From Ecdyonurus torrentis (taxonomy: Eukaryota; Arthropoda; Insecta; Ephemeroptera; Heptageniidae): DNA of 64,000 nt. Positions 36,240 to 47,919 of the stretch are shown piece after piece (the first letter of the stretch is position 1; the number at the start of each line of letters is the position of its first letter). The notes beneath the pieces are model-generated. The model searched no databases. It was not told the DNA's origin and worked only from the letters and a program-made list of their open reading frames with translations. The stretch is taken from contig OX439131.1 of NCBI GenBank assembly GCA_949318235.1, positions 1,602,169-1,666,168 of the forward strand. Direction: 5' to 3'. A program made the position numbers and the translations under genes.

Positions 36240-36540
36240 TTTTTTTTTTTTTTTACTAAACCTCAACGAGGTACTCCTAGAATCTTGAGAATGTGTTTTA
36301 GTTTGTGCGGGACGGCCACGACCTAGCAAACATCCCGGCATTTGCCATAACAGACTGAGGAAACCGTGCAAACGCTCAGTCAGGATGGTCGGCAGGGTTG
36401 ACTTTACCTCCCGAATCGCCAAACTATTTCACTGCCATCGCCATTGGCTTTCGTTAAAACCTATATAGTAGGTGGCTGGAATTGAACCCGCGACCTCGTG
36501 CATGCAAGTTGGATGCGTGTCCATGGAGTCTATTAATTGA
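36240..36540 (-). mobile_element. tRNA-derived SINE with A-tail
   Basis: On the minus strand the element starts near 36535. It has a pol III B-box-like GGTTCAATTCC at 36478-36488, preceded by a tRNA-like segment (CATCCAACTTGCATGCACGA). A central part follows with GGCAAATGCCGGGATG (about 36338-36353), and the element ends in A16 (T-tract 36239-36254 on +) followed by ATT-rich sequence. The central GGCAAATGCCGGGATG block resembles a conserved core that I recall from SINEs of other invertebrates. That resemblance is from memory and needs an alignment. Confidence 0.7.
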
Positions 36541-36939
36541 TATATAACAAAAGCCTGATAATCATATTATATTGATTATTACGTAATTCTTATTTTACGT
36601 CATAGTAATAAGTTAATTACTATTACCAGTCGCTTCATCTTTGATTATTTTATACATTTTTTCTTATCGGAATAATATTTTTGAATATATAGATGAATAT
36701 TTATTTATTTATGTATATTGATATATTTATTTATTTATTTTTATTTATAGGGTATTATTTATTTTATTTTTATTTTATTTATTGATCTATTGATTTATTT
36801 ATTTATTCATGTATTTATTTATTTATTCATGATATTAACATAAACTTTCAAACGTGAACACCTAGATAACACACATACGCTGACCGAGAGAATGAAAAGT
36901 GAATAACAATGATGATGCTACTTCTTCTACTTACGTTAG

Positions 36940-36995
36940 ATCCGGAAGTAGTTACTTATTCACTCTCACTGCGTACAGTCACGTGTCTGAAATAA
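36940..36995. promoter_or_regulatory. ETS-like and E-box sites
   Basis: ATCCGGAAGTAG (about 36940) matches the ETS core and GTCACGTGTC (about 36978) an E-box. Only site matches; there is no adjacent gene. Confidence 0.25.
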
Positions 36996-37548
36996 TAAAA
37001 GTCAGCCCAGTTCACACGCTTGGTATATAAATATAAAAAAGTGTCTGTCTACTTGGTGAGTGTTTCGTCAGCAAACAAAACAAACTCTATGTAACGTCAT
37101 AATTATGTCATTAGTGTATTATATGCATATTAAATATAGTATATAGTTCTGCAAGCTGCATGGCTCATATTTCTCTTTTATCAAATGTTATATGATTATG
37201 TGTAATCTCGCTAATCTAGGTGATAATACTTACACAGTTTTTATTACAAATTTTAAGCTTTCTTTATAAAATATTTATCAGATTTTTGCAGAGTAAAGTA
37301 GTAATATCTTTATTAAATTGTAAACATTTGTGTGTGATAATTTTCTCTTTATTTTTCTTTTCATCAAAAGTCACGGAAACTTTTTATTTATTTGTAATTA
37401 AGTTTTCTTTTAGAGAACTATTTCAATTACCTTTCAGACAGTTCTTTTTATCAGTTACATAAAATAATATCATCTTTATAATAAAATGCATCACGTGTTT
37501 AAAGAAAAAAAAAAAAAAATGCGAGACGAGATTTGATTTGAGTTTACA

Positions 37549-37625
37549 TATCAGCATAGGACAAATATCGTTTTTAGGCTATTTTCTTTAGGAAATCAGT
37601 TAATTTTAAAAACTTCAATTCTCGT
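37549..37625 (+). mobile_element. Family B fragment
   Basis: Only the internal CAGCATAGGACAAATATCGT...GGCTATTTTCTTTAGGAAAT...AGTTAATT part of family B is present. No termini remain. Confidence 0.5.
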
Positions 37626-38189
37626 GTGTAGTTGACAGACCTCTATGTCGTCACAAACTGTCTGGACATCTTCTTGTTTTTATTGCGTTGTTGTTGATAA
37701 ACCAACAGACGAATCATTTAAATTTTCATCATGTACTTCTTATGAACGTAATATTTACTGTAGTTTAAATAATTACTTTTTAAAGAGCAATAAAAGAACT
37801 TTCTACACAAAAATGGTATATTTTGAGTGCCATGAACTGCTATATAATACACGTGCAGTAAATTATAGAGGTAATTTTAATATTATTATACGTAAATATG
37901 GACTGTGGGACCTGGAGGGCATGATTTGAAGCTGCGGTCACGTGTTTACAGATGTTTCCAACACGTGTATCATAATGACAAGGTGGGCGTGGTCACCTGT
38001 TCGTAAACCAAGCTCTCTTTGGTCTCGGGACACGCAGAAAATACAATTACCCAAAACACATAAAAAAAATTGGGGGGGGGGGGGGGGGCTTATAATTGGC
38101 AAAAAAAAATCATTATTATATGTATGTATATATTGTATATATTACTTTCAACAAATATTTATTGGTTTTCATGTTACATCATATTTTAA

Positions 38190-38295
38190 CGCAGCAAACG
38201 CAAGTCAAACAGGCTTCGGTGCAACTGATGGGAATCGAACCCAGATCTTTAGCTGGCTGGGTCACAATTTCACTATCAATTAAAACCAGAAAACT
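38190..38295 (-). mobile_element. tRNA-like SINE head or tRNA relic
   Basis: The minus strand carries GGTTCGATTCCCATCAG (B-box at 38231-38241) preceded by GACCCAGCCAGCTAAAGATCT, the order of an anticodon/variable arm and T-loop. No acceptor stem pairing or full cloverleaf was found, so it is not called as a functional tRNA gene. Confidence 0.45.
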
Positions 38296-40690
38296 TCCAA
38301 CAACAACAAATCCAATGACAGTACAGCATAATTACCTGTATGTTCATACAAAATAGAAACATTTGTGCTTGATAATAAAATAATTCAATGCTGCATTATT
38401 TACGTATTTCATTTTTTCCACGTGAGGACAAATACAGAACAGAGCTTACAGAGTTAAGAGTAACAAAATTGGCGCTGTTTTAATTATCTGCAATCACATG
38501 TTGGCTTTTTATCCCTTTGCTTTGTAATATTAATATATATACTTGAAAATAAATTAAGCAAAAAAAAAAAAAAAAAAGTAACTGATCTTATACACCAATG
38601 CGAATGTTCTAGAATTTAAGTAGATTTATCCTTGAATCTGTTTCACACAAGTTTTTTATTCTTACTTAATATAATATCGCAAATATATATGCCACATATT
38701 TTTTTGTTAAATTTTGATTATGTAGACCCAGTCTGTATGATCTTTGATATTTAAATCATCAAGTACATTTTTTTTTTTATTTAATATAATATAATTTTTT
38801 TTAATATTATTCTTGGCTTTGATGTAAGTTGTCCTTGTTTGCTTACTGTGCTCTCTTACTTTGCTGTGCACTCGTGCATGCATTTTATCTCGGTGAATTT
38901 TAACTTCTTTTTTTTTTATCACTTCGTCTATAAGACACATCTCTCTGTGGCTAGCAAACGTCACAATCAAGCAATCAATAATAAAGTAAATTTAACAAAT
39001 TGTGAATTGAATTAAGTCGCATTTTAACTTTTTATCAGAAAAGGTTAAAATATCAAAGAGTAATCATAATCAATCATTAATTATATTACACGAGAGTATA
39101 TATGTATATGTTATTTTAAATGCTTGTTAACGAGGATGACTTGTATAACTAATCACTAATCATAAGCAAAAAAAAAAAAAAAAAAAAAAAAGCATTGGAC
39201 CTCAAATTTCTTATCCATTATCCATTGCAAAGGATTATCCTTCAAGTTTTTTTTTCTTGTCTAAATAAATGGCTATCTATTATTTATATTTTTACATTAA
39301 GCTTACTGTAGTTTTACTTTGTTACTTTTATCAACAAAATATTTTCATTAGTAGAAAGCACTGACTTCCGATGTACATTGATCGTCACATTGTGTTAATA
39401 TACATATATACATAATATCAATTTGTGATAAGGAAAAGTGAAGTCAAGTTTGTGATTGACAACCTTGACAATTTCAATCAAAGGCCATGACAGTCGCAAC
39501 AATCGTTTTGTCGCCAGTAATTAGCTAAACATACGACCAACAAATTGCATATTTTCATACAAATGAAACATTTTTCGTACAACCTATTTTTAATAAGACC
39601 AGCCTCAAAGTCTAAAAACCTAAAGATAACCTCAATTCTGATATATATATAAAAAAAAAAAAATTCTCATCGTCTGCTATCAAATTTATACAAATGAATA
39701 AACCTCGTAATCTACTTATTTCCTGTCTAATTACCATTGCTAAATTGACCACTCATTATGAAGCTGCATGCGCAATTACTGAACTGTACTTACCTACCTT
39801 TTGGTTCGCTTATATTACTCGAGTCGTATTTTATATTCTGTGTCATACACATTTAATAAATAAATGAATAGATAAATAAACAAACAAACTAAATAGCGAA
39901 TAATTAAGTAAATAAATAAGCGAAATCAATCAATCAATCAAACAATAAAAAAAAATACAATAAAATATTCGAAGCATGAGAGTTAGTTCTAATTTTTGGC
40001 GAGTATAAAAAAAAGTAATATCTTACATTTAATGAAAATTATGTATAAAAAAAAAAGTGGGGCAGATCGTTGACCGATATTCTTAACAAAAAAGTGAGAG
40101 TGTTCAAAAAAGTAAAGGTTATGTTCTACGTATATCAAAGACGTAATCTTATTTTATTACATGTTTTATGAACAAAATATGATAATAATAATATGCTGCA
40201 AAAATTGAGGTATTTAATGTTATGAATATATAATTAAGATGTAAATTAATCAGGCCTCATTAATGATGCAATCATAAAATAAAAAAACGAGAACGATAGT
40301 GACGTCACATAGAGGGGGGTTCATGTATAATATCAAGGCAGGGGGTGGGTGATTGAGGTGGAGGGAGATCATACGTTTCCGGAACCAATAAAGTGAACGC
40401 GTAATTTTTTCGGAACTCCTTGTGTCACTTGACCGATATTTTTTTCCTACGAACTGCGGTTACCAACTCTCATACATATATACCTACTTACTTTTTATAT
40501 AATATAGTTTCTCACTCTTGTGTGGTCATTTGTCACGTCGACTTTGTCGCCAATACATTGTGTGTGCGTCGCTTTGCATCTCTCATCTTAATTGTGCGGA
40601 CGTCGGGTCGGGGAGACAGAGATTATTGGATAGCAGTTACAGGTTGGTCATCCAAATTTCTTACTATTTCAATTTTCAAACAGGATAATA

Positions 40691-40692
<2 letters not shown>
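38296..40692. other. No gene seen
   Basis: AT-rich; A-tracts near 38561 and 39167; TGACGTCA at 40300-40307 beside a G-rich stretch (AGGGGGGTTC and GGCAGGGGGTGGGTG). Confidence 0.45.

Positions 40693-40736
<44 letters not shown>
40693..40736 (+). repeat. Poly-A tract (44)
   Basis: Uninterrupted A run about 60 bases left of the family I palindrome. Confidence 0.9.
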
Positions 40737-40737
<1 letters not shown>

Positions 40738-40795
40738 ACGCTAAATTACGATTTTTATTTCCGAAGAATTCAAAGAGAAAGCGATTTAAGGATTA

Positions 40796-41060
40796 ATCTC
40801 AGACGTGACGGAACTTTTTTCAAACTCAATAGATTATTATTATTAAATTTTCAGCATAAGTTTGCATTGCCTTCAATAGCATGGCGTACCAAATTTCAAA
40901 TCGATTTGTCCGTCGGTTATATGTGGAAAAAATAACATGGGAAATAAGGAACACCCTATTCTCAACATGCTATTCTTTTCCCACATAACCGATGGACAAA
41001 TCGATTTGAAATTTAGCACACATGCTATTGAAAGCAATACAAACTTCGCATTAAATAATA

Positions 41061-41096
<36 letters not shown>

Positions 41097-41107
41097 GTCA
41101 CGTGTAA
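40796..41107. mobile_element. Family I fold-back element, good palindrome
   Basis: CAGACGTGACGGAAC at the left and TCCGTCACGTGTAAGG at the right are inverted. So are GCATTGCCTTCAATAGCATG and CATGCTATTGAAAGCAATAC, and AATCGATTTGTCCGTCGGTT and AACCGATGGACAAATCGATT. The arms are about 130 bp. The right arm carries an A-tract of about 35 that the left arm holds only as a short T run. Confidence 0.75.
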
Positions 41108-41459
41108 GGTTAGTCTTAACACTTTTGATTTATACAATTTTATTAACAATAAAACGAGATTGAAAGTTGTCAACGCCACAAAGGAATAAGAAAAATGTTG
41201 ATAAAGTTGTCAACAAAAGCTGATAGCTTCCCATAATTTTCTACCATATTGCGAGACCATGCTTTTGAGAAAACTATAGTACACTGTGAGGCCGTAAATA
41301 TTTAAATGATGAATACAATATAGGCATATCTATTGAAACTTATAGAAATGTTTAATTTGTCATCACTGTTGATCGTGATAACAAAAATTAGTGTAATGTA
41401 TACAAGATCATATTGTCGGCCGTTGTATGTGTTGTCAGCTCTATGGCTTTTGCTTGCCA

Positions 41460-41585
41460 AGGCGATCGAGCTACACTTGCCAATAAAGTCAATATCACAC
41501 TGCGGGGGGATCGAACCGAGGCCAACATCAAAGCTTTACTCTCAAAATGATCAAGCTTTCAAGTCGGCCACTTTTTTACTTTTCT
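41460..41585 (-). mobile_element. tRNA-like SINE head or tRNA relic
   Basis: The minus strand reads GTGGCCGACTTGAAAGCTT (A-box-like) and, about 50 bases on, GGTTCGATCCC (B-box, 41507-41517). The spacing fits an internal pol III promoter. No intact cloverleaf was recognised. It differs from the two other tRNA-like copies in the window, so several SINE families may be present. Confidence 0.45.
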
Positions 41586-41683
41586 CTCTTTGTGTTAATT
41601 TTTAGCTTGCACATTTTAGACACAATTGACAAAATTGCACTTTTTTTATTACCTTTTTTTTTTATCCAGTCATTAAAAATAGT

Positions 41684-41787
41684 GGTGTTCGCAAATCCTG
41701 TTTTCTTGCACCAAAAATGTGCGCATTCCACTTAAATAACCAAAGTTGATCGTCATTTTAGGAGCAGAGAACTGGGTTTACAACACC
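41684..41787. mobile_element. Family E short MITE
   Basis: GTGTTCGCAAATCCTGTTTT and CTTGCACCAAAAATG at the left, and GATCGTCATTTTAGGAGCAG and GGGTTTACAACAC at the right, match the other E copies in order. A C-tract follows directly at 41787. Confidence 0.6.
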
Positions 41788-42232
41788 CCCCCCCCCCCCC
41801 CGATTTTTACGATTTTTGAAAACTACTGTAGTATTGATTCTGTAAAATTAAAATGAGGGATACTATGCATACTTTATCGTGTTGAGGTCAATGAATTAAA
41901 TTAATAATAATGATAAAAAAAATATATCGTTTATTGTTTATTATTGGCGTTCCTGAGCATGACGGAACGTAGGGTTTATACATAATAAAGATTAATGTCA
42001 TAGATATGTATAGGTAAAGTACTGTACCTTCAAGCAGTACTTATAAGTATATGTATTATGTATAGTCTTTTTGTTAATTGATTTAAAAACAAAGGAGCAA
42101 ATTGAATTATTGAAAAAAACGTTTTATGAAGTGTATATCGCCTCCGCATGCTAGCAACATGCAATGAAGCCTCTTGAGTATACATTTGTTACGTACTATG
42201 ATGTACTTGATGCAGTATGTATGTACACACAT

Positions 42233-42592
42233 ACAGTACAGAGCAGCAAAAATGTTAACAAAGGATATGCCGCTCCAATGAGGTATCTGGACAGTTACTG
42301 TCATTACAACAGCAAGGTGTGTCCACTGCCGCAATTCACCGCCTTCTTGTGCAGTCACTTGTCTATGAAACAACCAAAAGATGCATGCCTCCTGGATGGG
42401 CAGTCTCGTGCACACCTTCTCTCTCTTTTTGTTCTCGCTGCCTGTATCAAGAAAATATCATACACAAACAAACTGAAGACAGAAAAAAATCAACTCCACC
42501 TCTCTCGCTCTCCTAGTTGATCGTGTTGTGCGCTCACACTCACGCACTGTTTTTCCTATAATATAGTATTGGTATGAATTTTAGACAGAGAG

Positions 42593-42638
<46 letters not shown>

Positions 42639-42868
42639 GTGTGGAGTTGTTATTTTGCAGCGAGAACAAAAAGAGAGAGAAGGTGTGCACGAGACTGCCC
42701 ATCCAGGAGGCATGCATCTTTTGGTTGTTTCATAGACAAGTGACTGCACAAGAAGGCGGTGAATTGCGGCAGTGGACACACCTTGCTGTAGTGATGACAA
42801 TTTCTGTCCAGATACCTCATTGGAGCGGCATATCCTTTGTTAACATTTTTGCTGCTCTGTACTGTACA
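42233..42868. repeat. Long inverted repeat (arms about 209 bp) around a GA microsatellite
   Basis: The arms 42233-42441 and 42658-42868 are reverse complements with only a few mismatches (for example GACAGTTACTGTCATTACAA against GACAGAAATTGTCATCACTA after reversal). They are GC-richer than the surroundings and open in several frames on both strands. The spacer holds (GA)n at 42599-42635. Both arms end in TACAGTACAGAGC-type sequence. It may be a fold-back transposon or an inverted duplication of a gene fragment. No protein family is recognised. Confidence 0.7.
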
Positions 42869-42932
42869 TACAATATACAGGGAGGTTACTGGGGGATGAA
42901 ACATTTCTCAACTTTTCTATTGTACCCTGTGA

Positions 42933-42968
<36 letters not shown>

Positions 42969-43011
42969 GTAAAAGTGAGTCTAGTATAATTATGTTCAGT
43001 TTTTAAATAAC

Positions 43012-43083
43012 ATTTTCGGCATCGGTGGGGGAGTTTTCTCCGAAAAATTTAAAATCATAGTTCCACCGATAACCTCTATTGAA
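43012..43083 (-). mobile_element. Family H fragment, reverse
   Basis: The reverse complement reads AATAGAGGTTATCGGTGGAA and then GAGAAAACTCCCCCACCGAT, the two ends of the H element with the middle lost. Confidence 0.45.
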
Positions 43084-44552
43084 TAATGTCAATGTTCTTT
43101 ACCTCAAACTTAAGGTATGTTCAAACAGTTATATACGCACTGATTAATTAATATTTATTATTATACTCATTGCTTACATTTATGCCAGCTTACAAATAGG
43201 GTAATTTACAAAGTATGTCGCTTAAACCAAGTAAAAATCATTTAAAAAAAATACAAAGATTTTTTTTTGTCCGAAAATTTACAACAAAATAAATAAATTC
43301 CGTTTTAACGTTATACATAATATATTAAGCATTGACAATATTTTATTATATTTCTCCTCCGCATACAACCACAAAATATACAAAATGCATGCGCTGCGAG
43401 GTTATTGTTGCACAGAAAAAGTATCAGAAATGCAAGATCGATAAAAAAAAAAACAAGGAAAATTCTTTGTATCTCACGTACGTACAGTGTATTTAATCAT
43501 TGAAATATGTATAAAATATGTATACTAAAAATCCAAGGCTTAAATTTGTATGTATATAGAGTATCGATGTAGAAATCAATAAATAACTGCATTCTATAAT
43601 TAAAAATAAATAGCTATAAGAATTTTATTATTAATTTTGTTCAAAAGTTTATTTCAAAAGAGATTAACTAAAACACGTATAAGTTTGTGAGCTGCTGAAA
43701 CTGGTAAGGCCTAAAATACTTGTTATGATTATTATGGTGAACTTGTAGAACAAAACTTGGACTCGGTTCAAGGTAGATAACTTTTTCTATTGTGTACTCT
43801 TTTCTTTATGTAAGCCTACTTCATTTAACATATACAATTGTCAAGTACTCTACGTGTGCTTAGCTTATATATATTGCATTATGCAAGAACTACCGTTTAA
43901 ATATTTAATACAAAAAGTTAAATATTACGATTAATAAAAGTGAACATTTTCTCTGATTTGTTCATTTCTTTGTGATCAAAGTTGTATATAGGTCAAGATG
44001 GGTAACTAAAAATAAATGTTTTAAAAAACTGCCGTGTTTTATGTAAATAAAATTTAATACTGCAATGCTCTCGCAATACTTCGAGGAATTAAAATGATTT
44101 AGTATGTGATTAAAAATAGTTATCCAGAAATATGTTGCTTCGTACCAGCTGTCATTTAGCTTTGACGTAAGTCATTCGCAATTGCTTCATCTCAACTATT
44201 AGCATTTAGCATACTCTTCTTCTCTTATCTTTCAATACAGTAACACAGATCAGTTACAATTTAAAGTATCATCATGCTCTTTTGTCTTACATTGAAGGAG
44301 CTCACCATTTTTTTTTATTATAATTAGAATCAACTTATGCGTAAAATTTAAACAACATTTTCCTTGTTATTTTTAAATACCTCATCTCATCAGCATAATT
44401 TAACTAATGATTGTTATCGTTGCTGACGTATTTAATCAAAATTGACCTAATTTTCTCTCCTTTAGCATTGTGTGAGCTTCTTTTAAGTGATTTTATAAGA
44501 AAATTACTGCATAGGAGGGATAAATTTATATGACTAAATACACTTTTAGGGC
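43084..44552. other. No gene seen
   Basis: AT-rich, without tandem or inverted structure that I can support. Confidence 0.45.
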
Positions 44553-44661
44553 TGTAAGCTGCAACCTCTAGTTAAACCTTAGTTATCTTTTTTTAATTGT
44601 TGCAACAATCAAAATAACAACTTAACTACGGTTTAACTAGTTAGTTAGTGTCGCAGCTTAC
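44553..44661. mobile_element. Family D palindromic MITE, copy 1
   Basis: Starts GTAAGCTGCAACCTCTAGTT and ends GTCGCAGCTTAC. The whole 109 bp folds back on itself around TTGTTGCAACAA. It is nearly identical to the copy at 63737. Confidence 0.8.
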
Positions 44662-44924
44662 GGGGGTTACTTATTTCAAGTACAAGAAAAAAATAACTAT
44701 ACTGGATTTTTACCGGAATAAAAAGTATTTAATTCAATATTTGTTTGACATGCTTAAAAGAGATACATTCTATATAATACCGTAATATACTTCATATATC
44801 AGATAATTATACGTATTATAATATTTCAGTGGAATCAAAATCAGATAGTTGTCAAATATATAGATCGAGCCATCCAGATTTCACGGACAGAATTTTATTC
44901 AAATTGCAAACGAATGAACACGGT

Positions 44925-45092
44925 CCGGATAAAAAAAAAAAAAAAAAAAAATCCGGGAAGAGAGCTATACAAAAATCAGCTTGGATAAGGTGCATACCCA
45001 CTTAACCGGATTTTTTAAAATCCGGATCTAAACACGGATAAAATGATATCCGGTACGTGGATCAGGATATACAAATTCGGATAATTTGTCGT
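44925..45092. mobile_element. Family M element
   Basis: GGTCCGGATAAAAA, an A21 tract, ATCCGGGAAG, then CCGGATTTTTTAAAATCCGG and ATCTAAACACGGATAAAATG parallel the right end of the 14590-15055 element. Confidence 0.5.
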
Positions 45093-45369
45093 ATCTAAAA
45101 TGCGTATTATTCTGACAACAGTATACAACAGATAAATTAGATAAGTGGTGAGGAAAACATAACTCTTGTTGTTAGAAGATATTTTACAAAGTACTTCAGT
45201 CCGAAGTCTTGACGTCAACAAGAAGCCACTGACGTCACCAAGTGATGACGATTTATAATAATATTTGAAAATGAAAATAACTGACATTGGTGTTGCTTAT
45301 GATAATGACACTACAACATAATTTGTTTACCTTATATAATACAGATCCATAATCTTAATTAATTTTTGA

Positions 45370-45600
45370 GGCTATACTGAGGAAAAAGTGTGGCACCGCA
45401 GTGAATGGTTCTCTCGCGCTCGCTCGCGCTCGGTGCGGTTGTTTGTCGCGAAGGCCGTGCGGTGTTAGTCGCAAGGTCGCCTCGCCTCTACTTATTATCA
45501 TGACGCCAACGTGGTCCTTACCTGGTGCCTATATATACCAACCGACCGACCTACCCGTGTGTAAGCTTGACTCGAGCGAGCAAGCGAGCATAATATGTAT
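45370..45600. promoter_or_regulatory. GC-rich patch with repeated CGCTCG, candidate promoter
   Basis: TCTCGCGCTCGCTCGCGCTC, GTTTGTCGCGAAGGCCGTGC, then CCTATATATACC (TATA-like, about 45527) and GAGCGAGCAAGCGAGC. It has the same CG-rich, GAGCG-repeat character as 19240-19580. No downstream gene is recognised. Confidence 0.35.
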
Positions 45601-45839
45601 GTTACACATTTAATGACACAATTACAACAATGAGATGAGACTTTAACCTCGGCGTACCTACCTTGCCATAGCACTGCACCCTCAAAACCACTCAGCTAGT
45701 AAGGATTGCAAATTTTGTTTGTTCGGGGATGTTTTTGCTTGCAAAGTAATTGTCACGATCGTTCAATGTCGTTTTCTTATTTTTAAAATTTTCAACATTT
45801 TTGAAAGAAGTTTTAAATTACTCACAAATTTTGATGTAA

Positions 45840-46113
45840 TTACACGAATATAATTTATGTCATTATTTTGCATAAATATTGTGAAACAGCATAACTAATT
45901 ATGCTATACAACATAATATTTATGCTTAATAGTTATTACGCTATGTTCACGAAAAGAACAAATTACATAATTAATGCTGCATTTATGTCATTATAGCATA
46001 AATGATGCTAAATTAGAACAACCTATGTATGAAGTTATGCATAAGTTATGCTGTACTGAACAAATTGTGCTGAAAATGGTCTAGCAAGATTATTACGTGT
46101 ACGTTAATTGTGC
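45840..46113 (-). mobile_element. Family A MITE plus adjoining family A-like fragment
   Basis: 45949-46113 is a reversed family A copy (AAAGAACAAATTACATAATT to TTATTACGTGTACG). The preceding 100 bases contain CATAAATATTGTGAAACAGC and ATGCTATACAACATAATATT, which are family A internal words and suggest a second, nested or duplicated fragment. Confidence 0.55.
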
Positions 46114-46204
46114 GGTAACCTATATATAATAACAAAATCAATCGATGTGAAGAACGCCTATAGACGTACACTCCAAGAATAAGTAGAAGCTATAATATTA
46201 TATA

Positions 46205-46920
46205 GTTTAAAACTGAAACTCCTTAAACATTGTCTCTAAACATTCATGTGCATATTATATCAAACGTAACTAAGATTATACAATATTCGATAAACATTTA
46301 AAAAGTTTACTCCAGTTTATACTCTCTACCAGTCCATGGGTACTAGTTTTAGTCTCTTTCATAAAAAATTGATTTCTATGGCGTATGGCCATACAATGCA
46401 ACCAGATGGAGATTTCAGTTGACACAAAATTATATTTAAATATTATGTTATTTCCATATGTCAATAGAAATAAAAATTTTATGAAAGAAAATGTACATTG
46501 CATACACTAATGTTTATAGATATGTACTGCAACGGAATCAAAACATTTCACAACTATAGACTGAAATGCATCACTAAAATTGAAAGTTATTCATTTCATT
46601 TCGGTACCGTACAGAGCATAATGTACACTAATGTTTATAGTTATTATATCACTGGAACTGTCTTACTTACATCGACACTAGAGCTTCAAACTTTGAGTAT
46701 TAAGTGAAAATACACTCGTGCTTTGACGTATACAATAGTTTCATATATATACTCGACTCAAAAAAACTTAGTCGATTTAAATCGGGCATGCCTAAAGTAT
46801 CGCCCATTGTCACATTTGAAGAGAAGGAGGGTGGCTGGGCGATACCGTAAAAGGTTGAACGGCAGGTAACTCATGCAGGTTTTTTGAGTCGAGTATAGGT
46901 ACTCTCTAAACATTCGTGTG
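46205..46920. mobile_element. Family G element, copy 1
   Basis: Shares with 50258-50945 the words TTAAAACTG, CATTGTCTCTAAACATTCAT, ACACTAATGT and ACTTACATCGACACTA. A middle block (GGCCATACAATGCAACCAGATG) appears in reverse complement in copy 2, so the element is palindrome-like and has flipped internally. Part of it (TTTCACAACTATAGACTGAA to TTCATTTCGGTAC) is also present at about 53060-53122. Confidence 0.55.
46748..46897. mobile_element. Family F element with 18-bp terminal inverted repeats
   Basis: TATACTCGACTCAAAAAA at the left and TTTTTTGAGTCGAGTATA at the right are perfect inverted copies enclosing about 115 bp with GGGCATGCCTAAAGTATCGC and GCTGGGCGATACCG. It sits within the family G copy at 46.2-46.9 kb. 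Confidence 0.7.
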
Positions 46921-47244
46921 TTGTGACTTGTGAGTATACATTTATTTTACTAGTGTATGTTACAATAACAATTTCTCACATGTAATGTGCTAATGTGTAT
47001 TATGATAGGGCTCGGTACTCACAATTTAAATATATAACATACATGTGGTTTTATGTCTGGTGGGAATAACATAGAGATGAGAGTGACCACATGGTATGAA
47101 CTGACTTATTGTTCAGAAAATATCAACGTGCTGGCTTCAACTTTTTGTTTTAATTAATCACCACTTGGAATGTTTTGTATTCATGTCCATAAGAATCACA
47201 TATCACTGGGTATGTACACACAGACCCAATCACTGACTGTGACT

Positions 47245-47735
47245 GTACCCATTTATTTGTTTATTATTACTGAATGTACCTATAGTAAATACCCATTTAT
47301 TTTATATCACATACTGTACCTATTTATACCCATTTTTTATTTTATATCACTAAATGTACCTATTTACTACGTAAACCCCATTTATTTAATTTATATCACT
47401 TAATACACGAACAGAAATAAATACGCAATAATCTAGCTTATTTCCAGCATAATTTGTTCAATATAGCATAATCTTTGCTAAATAATTATGTTACATAGCA
47501 TAAATATTATGTTGTACGTCATAATTATTTAATGTTTACCAATTTAGCTTTATTTTTGTAATTAATATGACATAAATGTAGAATAAATTACGTAATTTAT
47601 GCTTTCCGTACCCATTTATTTATTTTATATCACTCGCTGTACGTACTACCCATTTATTTATGTTTTCAATGAGTTTACCTACCCATTTATTTATTTATTT
47701 TATATCAATGAGTATTTGCTGATTTATTAGCCGTA
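47245..47735 (+). repeat. CCCATTTATT minisatellite, interrupted by a family A element
   Basis: Units of about 45-50 bases combine TACCCATTTATTTATTTT, ATATCACT and TGTACCTA. At least seven units are seen, four left and three right of the family A insertion at 47408-47609. Confidence 0.65.
47408..47609 (+). mobile_element. Family A MITE inside a minisatellite
   Basis: Runs from CGAACAGAAATAAATACGCA to AATTACGTAATTTATGCTTTCC. Units of the CCCATTTATT minisatellite lie on both sides. Confidence 0.7.
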
Positions 47736-47740
47736 TGTAT

Positions 47741-47919
47741 GATGGACAGAAATAAATATACGTAATAATTATGTTATAGCTCATTGTAAGCAACATAATT
47801 TATGCTATACTAGCTGCATAGTAAATGTGTTACATGGCATAAGTATATGTACTTCATAATTATTTATGCTGTTGTTATTTGGTATCATTTATGCTATAAC
47901 ATAATTTATTCTTTCTTAG
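47741..47919 (+). mobile_element. Family A MITE
   Basis: Contains GACAGAAATAAATATACGTA and TTTATGCTATAACATAATTT, ending TTATTCTTTC. It lies at the right edge of the CCCATTTATT minisatellite. Confidence 0.6.

Larger units (their letters stand above)
36541..38189. other. No gene seen
   Basis: ATTT simple repeats (36699-36830), A15 near 37505 and G16 at 38074-38089. The reading frame from 37645 (94 codons, +) is open but AT-rich and unrecognised. Confidence 0.45.

Noticed and set aside
38190..38295. Functional tRNA gene
   Set aside because: B-box only; no complete cloverleaf or acceptor stem, so treated as SINE or relic.
45401..45613. 70-codon frame in the GC-rich patch
   Set aside because: No family features; a stop-poor frame is expected in GC-rich DNA, so the patch is described as promoter-like instead.
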